From Clostridiales bacterium (GTDB lineage Bacteria > Bacillota > Clostridia > Christensenellales > Aristaeellaceae), in NCBI GenBank assembly GCA_004554085.1, contig SFNY01000017.1, positions 1 through 36,512 of the forward strand: DNA of 36,512 nt. Direction: 5' to 3'. The notes beneath the pieces were generated by a model. The model had not been told where the DNA came from. It worked only from the letters and a program-made list of their open reading frames with translations, and made no database searches. The position numbers were made by a program, and so were the translations under genes. Below are positions 30,844 through 36,512 of the stretch, in pieces (the first letter of the stretch is position 1; every line of letters starts with the position of its first letter).

Positions 30844-30924
30844 CCGTAGGGCGGGGTGCCCTCACCCCGCCGCATGATCATTGTGGGGCTGGCTCAAACG
30901 ACAATACGGTTTTGAACCAGCCCC
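30844..30924 (+). repeat. Interspersed palindromic repeat, copy 2
   Basis: CCGTAGGGCGGGGTG, CCCT, CACCCCGCCGCA, then ATTGTGGGGCTG match copy 1 (12804-12886) in reverse orientation. The central palindrome is 30850-30871. A second hairpin, GGGGCTGG (30885-30892) / CCAGCCCC (30917-30924), completes the element as in copy 1. No coding content is seen. Confidence 0.75.
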
Positions 30925-30928
30925 TTTT
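30885..30928. terminator. Terminator hairpin within repeat copy 2
   Basis: GGGGCTGG (30885-30892) pairs with CCAGCCCC (30917-30924), with more pairing inside (TCAAA/TTTGA). TTTT follows on the plus strand. It lies 23 nt beyond the stop of the leftward GDSL hydrolase gene and may also stop read-through from the ABC operon. Confidence 0.65.
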
Positions 30929-30947
30929 CTCTTATGGAAATGTCGAC

Positions 30948-31607
30948 TCAGCCCAGGATGTGTCGCACCTGCTCGTACATCAGCTCGGCGGTGGCGGCGT
31001 GACCGGCCTCGTTCATGTGAATGCTGTCGGCGGCGTCGGCGGTGACGCTGTCGGCGGTGTTGAGGTAGTGTACGCCCTTCTCGGCAGCGATCTTCTCGTA
31101 GTATGCGGGCAGCGCATCGTTGCGCTCGATTGCGCCGGGGCCGAATTCCTCGCCCAGCCAGCTTCCGGGCAGCGTGTCGGGCAGCTTCAGCGGGGCCACC
31201 AGCAGAATCTCGGGGGCGCTGCCGCCGGGGCCGTAGCCGCCCGCCTGGATGCGCTCGATGAGCCGGGCGCAGCCCCGGGCGATCACGTAGGGCGGCATGC
31301 CGAAGAATTCCTTCACGTCGTTGGTGCCCAGCATCAGGATCACCAGATCCACGGGGCAGTTGGTGAGCATGCTGCAATCGATGCTCTCCAGGCCGTTGCG
31401 GCAGATGTCCAGCGGATCGTCAAACATGGTGGTGCGACCGTTGAGGCCCTCCTCCACCACGCGGTAGTCCGCGCCCAGCTTCATCTGGAGCAGGCTCGTC
31501 CAGCGCACACCCCAGGGGAAGCGGTTGTTTGCGGTGATTTCGGGGTGCTCCCGCTTGGGCATGTAGCCCCAGGTGTTGGAATCGCCATAGCATACGATGG
31601 TCTTCAT
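30948..31607 (-). CDS. SGNH/GDSL-family hydrolase (esterase-like)
   Basis: I chose ATG 31607, with AAGGAG about 9 nt upstream. The 219-residue protein shows all four SGNH blocks: block I YGDSNTWG with Ser10 as nucleophile, block II GLNGRTT (Gly), block III LGTND (Asn), and block V DSIHMNEAGH with the catalytic Asp and His. There is no signal peptide, so it acts inside the cell. Members of this subgroup are arylesterases or carbohydrate deacetylases. It lies 20 nt downstream of the remnant of an amidase gene and uses the promoter upstream of that remnant, as no nearer promoter is visible. Substrate is unknown; a sugar ester is possible given the neighbouring sugar importer. Confidence 0.88.
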   Translation of the reverse strand: MKTIVCYGDSNTWGYMPKREHPEITANNRFPWGVRWTSLLQMKLGADYRVVEEGLNGRTTMFDDPLDICRNGLESIDCSMLTNCPVDLVILMLGTNDVKEFFGMPPYVIARGCARLIERIQAGGYGPGGSAPEILLVAPLKLPDTLPGSWLGEEFGPGAIERNDALPAYYEKIAAEKGVHYLNTADSVTADAADSIHMNEAGHAATAELMYEQVRHILG

Positions 31608-31627
31608 GATGATTTCTCCTTGTAGAT

Positions 31628-31750
31628 TTATTGCTGTGTGGCGGCAGGCACGGGCCTGTCCATGTAGGCGCAGATGCCGTTGATCATGCCCGTCACCAGC
31701 TTGTCCTGGTAATCGGAGCTGGTGCGCAGCCGGTCGTTGCAGAGTTCGGC
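31628..31750 (-). pseudogene. C-terminal remnant of an N-acetylmuramoyl-L-alanine amidase gene
   Basis: About 40 residues, from AELCNDRLRTSSDYQDKLV to MINGICAYMDRP and a stop at 31628, resemble the last part of Amidase_3 peptidoglycan amidases, which typically end in a (S/N)xxYQxKLxxGIxxGI pattern. The catalytic zinc domain that should precede it is absent: only about 75 nt of unrelated DNA separate the fragment from a strong promoter. This fits an internal deletion that removed most of the gene. The similarity is judged by eye over a short stretch, so it could also be chance or a very short expressed peptide. Confidence 0.45.
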
Positions 31751-31835
31751 GGTGCGGCAAGGCTGTTTCCTATGTTTCTGACTTCCGCAGCGTGATCGGG
31801 GGATGGATTGGAAACCAAAATATCCCATATAAGAC

Positions 31836-31865
31836 ATTATACATGACAAGCGGATGGCGCGTCAA
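31836..31865 (-). promoter_or_regulatory. Sigma-A promoter upstream of the amidase remnant and GDSL gene
   Basis: On the minus strand, TTGACG (31860-31865), 18 nt, then TATAAT (31836-31841). The start near 31829 gives a leader of about 220 nt to the GDSL hydrolase ATG, running through the remnant. Confidence 0.7.
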
Positions 31866-31911
31866 TCCTGGCCGAATTTTTATGGAGTCGCAGCGTCCGC
31901 GCAAATGAAAT

Positions 31912-31937
31912 GGGAGCGACTCACAAGAATCGCTCCC
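31912..31937 (-). terminator. Terminator of the Pro-Thr-rich peptidoglycan-binding protein gene
   Basis: GGGAGCGA (31912-31919) pairs with TCGCTCCC (31930-31937). Read leftward it is followed by ATTTCATTTG. It lies 17 nt after the stop codon. Confidence 0.75.
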
Positions 31938-31953
31938 GAAGGAATGCATGAAA

Positions 31954-33273
31954 TTATTCGCCGCTGTACAGCTTCTCCAGGAAGGATGCGGTGGCGACGC
32001 CGGTCTGCTCCATGCCGAACTTCTTCTGCATGATCTGCACGGCGCTGGCGGTGTACTTGCCGTACTGGCCGTCGGGCTGGCCCTGCAGCAGACCCAGCTC
32101 GATCAGCTTCGACTGCAGCTTCTTGACCTCCTCGCCGCGGCAGCCGACGGTCAGCCAGGTGTTGGGGTCGATGCCGCTGTCGGAAGTACCGGTGGAGCTT
32201 GCGGTTTCTGCGGTCTCGGTCGTCGTCTCGGTCTCGGCCTCGGTCACGGGCTCCTCCTCGGGACCCTGAATCTCGAACCAGTAAGTGGCTTCCTTGCCGT
32301 CGTTGTAGGTGGTCACGACCATGTAGACCATGTCACCCTGATCGGCGTTGTAATCATAGCGCTTGTAGAGCGTGCTGGTCACGTCGCTGGTGATGGCGAT
32401 GTTGGTCTTACCGGCGATCTCGCTGTCCATCAGCTGGAAGCTCTGGGCGGTGATGCTCGCATCCTCGCCGCAGCAGGTGATCAGCAGGAAGTTCTGCGGG
32501 ATGATCTCCGTCGTACCGGTGTAGCCGTTCAGGGTGAGGTCAAACATGATGGCCGCCTCGTTGCCCTGGAGGTTGTAGGTGTTGGAGTAAGTCGCCTCGA
32601 AGTAGGCGGGATCCTTGTACGCATCCACGCGCAGGGTGAGATTCAGCGTCTCGTAGGCTGCGTCGTCCGCAACCAGGCGCGCGCCACCCGTGGCGGTGAT
32701 CTGCGTGTCGAAGGTGCAGCTCTCACCGAAGGGCACGATAACCGGCTCGGGCGTGGGCTCGGCGGTGGGTTCCGGGGTCGGCTCGGCAGTCGGCTCGGGC
32801 GTGGGCTCAGCAGTCGGTTCCGGCGTGGGCTCGGCAGTCGGCTCGGGGGTCGGCTCGGGCGTGGGCTCGGCAGTCGGTTCCGCAGTCGGCACAGCGGTGG
32901 GTTCCGCAGTCGGCGCTGCCGTGACCTCGGTCAGGGAATTGAAGACGATGGCCGGCTCGATGTTGGCCTCGACGGTGGGCTCTGCCGTCGGCACAGCCGT
33001 GGGTTCCGCAGTCGGCACGGCGGTGGGCTCGGCAGTCGGCTCAGCCGTGGGAACCACCGTGGGCACTTCCGTTACGGTGATGATGGGCGCGGGAGTGGGC
33101 GTGGCGGAAGTCGAGGTCAGGAACGAGGGCTTGTCCACCAGGAACATCATGCACAGCACATAGCCCAACACGAGACCGATGATGAGCATGATGATGCCGC
33201 ACGTCCAGATCTTTCTGCGATAGCGCGCGCGCAATCTCCTTTCGCGCGAATTCCTGGAACGATTCGTGGCCAT
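31954..33273 (-). CDS. Membrane-anchored Pro-Thr-rich protein with C-terminal peptidoglycan-binding domain
   Basis: The start is ATG 33273, with AGGAGG 8 nt upstream. The 439-residue protein has a very basic N-terminus (1-21), one membrane helix (about 22-46), and a long extracellular spacer of PTAEPTPEP-type repeats (about 56-185), interrupted once by a 20-residue non-repetitive segment. A beta-rich domain follows (about 186-335; FGESCTFDTQITATGGARLV...), then an acidic Thr/Glu linker. The C-terminus (about 374-439) is a PG_binding_1 domain (VGCRGEEVKKLQSKLIELGLLQG...YGKYTASAVQIMQKKFG). The repeats should span the wall like a stiff rod, with the end domain gripping peptidoglycan. The middle domain is unrecognised and may be the working part. 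It has its own promoter and terminator. Confidence 0.85.
   Translation of the reverse strand: MATNRSRNSRERRLRARYRRKIWTCGIIMLIIGLVLGYVLCMMFLVDKPSFLTSTSATPTPAPIITVTEVPTVVPTAEPTAEPTAVPTAEPTAVPTAEPTVEANIEPAIVFNSLTEVTAAPTAEPTAVPTAEPTAEPTPEPTPEPTAEPTPEPTAEPTPEPTAEPTPEPTAEPTPEPVIVPFGESCTFDTQITATGGARLVADDAAYETLNLTLRVDAYKDPAYFEATYSNTYNLQGNEAAIMFDLTLNGYTGTTEIIPQNFLLITCCGEDASITAQSFQLMDSEIAGKTNIAITSDVTSTLYKRYDYNADQGDMVYMVVTTYNDGKEATYWFEIQGPEEEPVTEAETETTTETAETASSTGTSDSGIDPNTWLTVGCRGEEVKKLQSKLIELGLLQGQPDGQYGKYTASAVQIMQKKFGMEQTGVATASFLEKLYSGE
32750..33055 (-). repeat. Pro-Thr repeat tract in the peptidoglycan-binding protein gene
   Basis: Short in-frame repeats encode PTAEPTPE, PTAEPTAV and close variants, in two blocks split near 32930-32980. 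Unit length is 12-24 bp. The tract is prone to slippage and could vary in length between strains. Confidence 0.85.
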
Positions 33274-33310
33274 CTGTAAATCCTCCTAATATGTACAGCG
33301 ATACAGTTTC

Positions 33311-33339
33311 ATTATACCATTTCTCTACAAAACCGTCAA
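33311..33339 (-). promoter_or_regulatory. Sigma-A promoter of the Pro-Thr-rich protein gene
   Basis: On the minus strand, TTGACG (33334-33339), 17 nt, then TATAAT (33311-33316). The 10-bp sequence GAACAAAATT (33350-33359) recurs inverted at 33402-33411 upstream and might be a pair of binding sites. Confidence 0.8.
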
Positions 33340-33427
33340 ACACATCTGTGAACAAAATTCCGGCAAAACGGGTGCATTGGCCACATTTTACACGAAGGTC
33401 AAATTTTGTTCCAGATGGTGCAGCGGC

Positions 33428-33955
33428 TCAGATGGGCATCTCGCCCTCGGAGCTGAAGTCCACGCTGGGCAGCTCATCGAGCGTCTCAATGCCGAAGTGC
33501 TGCAAAAATTTGTCGGTGGTGCGGTAGAGGATGGGCCGGCCCAGGGTCTCCCTGCGGCCGCACTCCTCGATGAAGCCCCGGTTCACCAGCGTCTGCACGG
33601 AGTAATCGCACTTTACGCCGCGCACGCTCTCCACGTCGCCCTTGGTGACGGGCTGGCGGTAGGCGATGATGGAGAGGGTCTCCAGCACGGCCTGGGACAG
33701 CGGCTGCTTCTGGATGGGCTGCAAAAACAGCTCCACCTGGGGCGCGTACTTCGGGCAGATGGAGAGGAACACGGTCTCGCCGCTGCGGTTGAGCTGAATG
33801 CCCCGGTTCTCCAGGGCCAGATGATCCCGCAGCTCGTCGAGGGCCTGCTCCAGCTCCTGCACGGTCAGGTTCATGGCGTGAGCCAGCACGTCTACGCGCA
33901 CCGGATCGCCGGATACGAACAGGATGGCTTCGATGATGGCAGTCAGGTTTTCCAA
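33428..33955 (-). CDS. scpB: Segregation and condensation protein B
   Basis: I chose TTG 33955 because AGGAGG lies 5 nt before it, overlapping the tatD stop region, and this start puts LTAIIEAILFVSGDPV right at the N-terminus, as in other ScpB proteins. The protein has 175 residues. It has two winged-helix domains: about 5-80, and about 85-160 with LSQAVLETLSIIAYRQPVTKG and VQTLVNRGFIEECGRRETLGRPILYRTTDKFL, the most conserved ScpB block. ScpB dimers bind the ScpA kleisin and complete the SMC condensin. It is last in the metG-gpsA-tatD-scpB operon, far from scpA (18107-18826). I found no clear terminator after it. Confidence 0.93.
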   Translation of the reverse strand: MENLTAIIEAILFVSGDPVRVDVLAHAMNLTVQELEQALDELRDHLALENRGIQLNRSGETVFLSICPKYAPQVELFLQPIQKQPLSQAVLETLSIIAYRQPVTKGDVESVRGVKCDYSVQTLVNRGFIEECGRRETLGRPILYRTTDKFLQHFGIETLDELPSVDFSSEGEMPI

Positions 33956-33965
33956 GGTATCCTCC

Positions 33966-34760
33966 TCAGGCTTCGTCGCGCAGGCCGAAGATGCGCAGCG
34001 CGTTTTCATAGAGCTGTTCCGCCATGCGCTCGGGTGAAATTTCCCGCAGCTCTGCGGCCTTCGCCAGGGTGTGTGTGATAAAGGACGGCTCGTTTCTGCG
34101 CCCGCGCAGCGGCACCGGGGCCATGTAGGGGCAGTCGGTCTCGATCAGCAGGCGGTCGGCGGGCATGTTGCGGCAGACCTCCACAAGCTTCGGCGCATTC
34201 TTGAAGGTCAGCGCGCCGGAGAGGGAGATGTACAGCCCCGCGTCCAGATAGAACTTCGCCGCCTCCCAGCTGCCGGTGTAGCAGTGCATGACGCCTGCGG
34301 GCATGCGTCCGGCGGCGAGACGAGATCGCAGCATGTCCATGCAGTTGCCGTGGGCCTCCCGGATGTGCAGCTGCACCGGAACCTGCTTTTCATACGCAAG
34401 CTCCAGCTGGCGATCGAACACCGCTTTCTGCACCTCGCGCGGGGAGAGATCGTAGTGGTAATCCAGGCCGATCTCCCCCAGCAGGCGGCACTTCGGGTGC
34501 TTCAGGTATTGCAGAATGGTTCTCTCAGCAGCGTCGTCGTAGCGGCTTGCGTTGTGGGGATGTGCGCCGATGGATGCGCAGAGGAAGTCGTACTCCTCCA
34601 CCAGTGCGAACACCTTCTCCTGATTGGGCGCCTCCTCGCAGGGGTCGGCTACCACGTTGGCCCGGCACACGCCGCTGTCCCGGAAGCGGGCAATGACCTC
34701 CGCAAGATCTTCATCGAAGGCGGGGTCGGCGATGTGGCAGTGGGTGTCAAAGATTTTCAT
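33966..34760 (-). CDS. tatD: TatD-family metal-dependent deoxyribonuclease
   Basis: This 264-residue protein starts at ATG 34760, 14 nt inside the end of gpsA. It is an amidohydrolase-fold TatD nuclease. Metal ligands are visible in order: DTHCHI (HxH at residues 7 and 9), GEIGLDYHYD (Glu), LHIREAH, MHCYTGS and ETDCPYMAP (Asp). The bacterial family has 3'-5' exonuclease or AP-endonuclease activity in DNA repair and recycling, in the cytoplasm. A tatD-like gene after metG is a frequent Firmicutes arrangement. The gene is translationally coupled to gpsA by the overlap, and scpB follows 10 nt later. Nothing unusual is seen. Confidence 0.92.
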   Translation of the reverse strand: MKIFDTHCHIADPAFDEDLAEVIARFRDSGVCRANVVADPCEEAPNQEKVFALVEEYDFLCASIGAHPHNASRYDDAAERTILQYLKHPKCRLLGEIGLDYHYDLSPREVQKAVFDRQLELAYEKQVPVQLHIREAHGNCMDMLRSRLAAGRMPAGVMHCYTGSWEAAKFYLDAGLYISLSGALTFKNAPKLVEVCRNMPADRLLIETDCPYMAPVPLRGRRNEPSFITHTLAKAAELREISPERMAEQLYENALRIFGLRDEA

Positions 34761-35727
34761 GCGTCTCTTTCCATAGCTCGTTTTTCAGGCTGCGGCTGAA
34801 CAGGCCGTCGATGGTCTGCCTTACGTCCGCGCCCCGGTAGAGCACGGCGTACACGGCCTCGCAGATGGGCAGCTCCACCTGATAGCGCGCGCCCAGCCGC
34901 ACCAGCGCGTCGGCGGTGTAGTAGCCCTCGGCCAGCTTGTCGAACTTCTCGCCGGTCACCAGCATCTCGCCGAAGCGGCGGTTGTGGCTGAAGCGGGAGA
35001 ACACGGTGGCCTCGTAGTCGCCCAGGTGGCACAGCCCGTAGGCCGAGAAGGGATTGCCGCCCATGGCCTCGATCAGCCGGGCGATTTCCCGTGTGCCGCG
35101 GCTCATCAGCGCGCCCTTCAGGGTGGTCAGCTTGAGTCCGTCCAGCACGCCGGCGGCGATGCCGATCACGTTCTTGGCGGCCGCGCCGATCTCATTGCCG
35201 ATCAGATCCTCGCCGTAGTAGAAGCGGATCAGCTGGCTGGAGAAGGCGTTCACCAGCCGGTGCTTGACGGCCTCGTCGTCGCTGTCGATGACCATGCAGT
35301 TGGGGATGCCGGCGTAGAATTCCTGCACGTGGCCGGGGCCGAGCCACACGGCGACCGCGCAGGAGGGGTCCAGATTGTCCCGGGCCACCTCGGACAGGCG
35401 GCGTCCGGTCTCGATTTCAATGCCCTTCATGCACAGCACGAAGGTCTTGTTTTTCAGGTTCAGGGGTTTCAATTGATCCATCAGGCCCTGGAGCGCCTGG
35501 GAGGGCACGGAGATCACGATGACCTCCGCGCCCTGCGCGCATTCCAAATCGGTGCACAGCCTGACGCTCTCGGGAAACTCCAGCAGATCATTCTTCCGTT
35601 CGGCGAGGAAGCGCTGCATGTGGGGCGAGGATGCGCGCCCGTACAGGCTGACCTGGTGGCCGATCTTGTCCAGATACCAGGTGATCAGCGAGCCCCAGCG
35701 CCCGCAGCCGAAGACCGTGACCTTCAT
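34747..35727 (-). CDS. gpsA: NAD(P)-dependent glycerol-3-phosphate dehydrogenase
   Basis: The ATG at 35727 shares one base with the metG stop codon (TGATG). The 326-residue protein has the GpsA Rossmann motif in a slightly altered form (VFGCGRWGS, 5-13; commonly GxGxWGT), then VISVPSQAL, CMKGIE and WLGPGHVQEF. EIGAAAKNVIGIAAG carries the catalytic lysine, and RGTREIARL follows. GpsA makes sn-glycerol-3-phosphate from dihydroxyacetone phosphate, the entry point to membrane phospholipids and teichoic acids. The length agrees with the family. Overlaps with the genes on both sides indicate coupled expression with metG and tatD. One small point: WLGPGHVQEF replaces the more usual LSGPSFAxE, so this is a divergent subgroup, and its activity is assumed. 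Confidence 0.88.
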   Translation of the reverse strand: MKVTVFGCGRWGSLITWYLDKIGHQVSLYGRASSPHMQRFLAERKNDLLEFPESVRLCTDLECAQGAEVIVISVPSQALQGLMDQLKPLNLKNKTFVLCMKGIEIETGRRLSEVARDNLDPSCAVAVWLGPGHVQEFYAGIPNCMVIDSDDEAVKHRLVNAFSSQLIRFYYGEDLIGNEIGAAAKNVIGIAAGVLDGLKLTTLKGALMSRGTREIARLIEAMGGNPFSAYGLCHLGDYEATVFSRFSHNRRFGEMLVTGEKFDKLAEGYYTADALVRLGARYQVELPICEAVYAVLYRGADVRQTIDGLFSRSLKNELWKETHENL

Positions 35728-36512
35728 CAGCCGATCTCGCTTCCGGGAGCCACGGAGCCGTCCACAGTCAGGAGCTTCACGCCGTTTTCATCCTCGGCGC
35801 ACAGCAGCATGCCCTCGGAGACCTCGCCCGCCATCTTGCGCGGGGCAAAGTTGGCCACCATGACCACCGTCTTGCCCACCAGCTCCTCAGGGGCGTAGTA
35901 CTTGGCGATGCCGGAGCACACAGTCCTGGTCACGCCGCCGCCCACGTCCAAGGTCTCCTTGAGCAGCTTGTCGGACTTCGCCACCTTCTCGCAGGCGACC
36001 ACCTTGGCCGCGATGAGCTTGATTTTCATGAAGTCGTCGAAGGAGGCGAGGCCCTCGGGCAGCTCGGCCTTCTTTTCGGCCTTCTTCTCCTGCTTCTTCG
36101 CGGGCTTTTCTTCCTTCTTTGCGGGCTTCTCCTCCTCCGCGCCGCCGCTGAGGAACTCCAGCTCCTTCTTGACGTCCACGCGCGGGAACAGCGCCGCGCC
36201 CTTCACGACCTTCGTGCCGGGCTTCAGGCCGCCGAACTTCTGCACGCTCTCCCAGGTCTTGAGATCGGGATCGGTCACGCCCAGCTGCTCGAAGATGCGC
36301 GCCGGGGTGGAGGGCATGGTGGGATAGATGTGCACGGCGATGGCGCGGATGCACTCCGCCAGATAGTACATGCAGTTCTTCAGGCGGGGCAGACCCTCCT
36401 CGCTCTTGCACAGCACCCAGGGCTGGTTGACGTCGATGTAGCGGTTGCAGTCGCCGATGAGCTTCCAGATCTCCGCAAGCGCCAGGGAGAACTGCAGCTC
36501 GTTCATGTGCTT
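35727..36512 (-). CDS. metG: Methionyl-tRNA synthetase, C-terminal part (5' end off the window)
   Basis: The visible 261 codons continue beyond base 36512, so the catalytic domain lies outside the window. The portion starts in the helical anticodon-binding domain (CNRYIDVNQPWVLCK...), typical of MetG. It continues through FPRVDVKKEL, a Lys/Glu/Ala-rich linker (KPAKKEEKPAKKQEKKAEKK), and a C-terminal OB-fold tRNA-binding domain (about the last 105 residues; DDFMKIKLIAAKVVACEKVAKSDKLLK...VMVANFAPRKMAGEVSEGML). The enzyme charges tRNA-Met in the cytoplasm; the C-terminal domain raises tRNA affinity and helps dimerisation. The lysine-rich linker is longer than in many homologues and probably flexible. 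It leads the operon with gpsA, tatD and scpB. Confidence 0.92.
   Translation of the reverse strand, partial: KHMNELQFSLALAEIWKLIGDCNRYIDVNQPWVLCKSEEGLPRLKNCMYYLAECIRAIAVHIYPTMPSTPARIFEQLGVTDPDLKTWESVQKFGGLKPGTKVVKGAALFPRVDVKKELEFLSGGAEEEKPAKKEEKPAKKQEKKAEKKAELPEGLASFDDFMKIKLIAAKVVACEKVAKSDKLLKETLDVGGGVTRTVCSGIAKYYAPEELVGKTVVMVANFAPRKMAGEVSEGMLLCAEDENGVKLLTVDGSVAPGSEIG

Overview
The window looks like a chromosome segment of a GC-rich, anaerobic member of the Firmicutes (Clostridia). This rests on Gram-positive cell-wall genes (class B sortase, L,D-transpeptidase, VanW-type proteins), the scpA/scpB condensin genes, a CXXC mini-protein and desulforedoxin-type cysteine site of the kind found in Clostridia, consensus sigma-A promoters, and strong Shine-Dalgarno sites. 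I see no rRNA, tRNA, CRISPR array, phage or insertion sequence. The taxonomic placement is inference; no marker gene was compared.

Layout from left to right. 1-1061 (minus): a two-domain class II aldolase that runs off the left edge. 1266-5850 (plus): a small repetitive helical protein, an XRE regulator fused to a desulfoferrodoxin-like domain, an exported L,D-transpeptidase, and a secreted Ig-like repeat protein followed by a class B sortase. 5928-6572: two divergent XRE regulators. 6701-11089 (plus): a split ThrE-type exporter, a Cof-type HAD phosphatase, a patatin-like lipase and a ketopantoate-reductase-like enzyme. 11142-12717 (minus): a translationally coupled redox operon (exported thioredoxin, 52-residue CXXC protein, membrane 4Fe-4S protein). 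12922-16745 (minus): a nucleoside-type ABC importer (ATPase and two permeases) with no binding-protein gene beside it. 16984-19686 (minus): a tandem VanW protein, scpA and a site-2-protease-type peptidase.

19945-24739 (plus): an envelope cassette of an MBOAT acyltransferase, a DHHW protein and a large membrane protein with tandem repeats and an RCC1-like domain. This is my main candidate for a poorly described system. 24797-30708: a divergent AraC regulator and a complete rhamnose/AI-2-type ABC importer (ATPase, two permeases, binding protein). 30948-33273 (minus): a GDSL hydrolase, the remnant of an amidase gene, and a Pro-Thr-rich membrane protein with a peptidoglycan-binding domain. 33428-36512 (minus): a tightly packed housekeeping operon metG-gpsA-tatD-scpB, with metG cut by the right edge.

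Two themes link the genes: building and modifying the cell envelope, and uptake of sugars and nucleosides. Intergenic DNA is short and rich in readable signals. Most transcription units begin with a sigma-A promoter with 17-18 nt spacing, many end in a long GC hairpin, and two intergenic regions carry copies of one palindromic repeat in opposite orientation.
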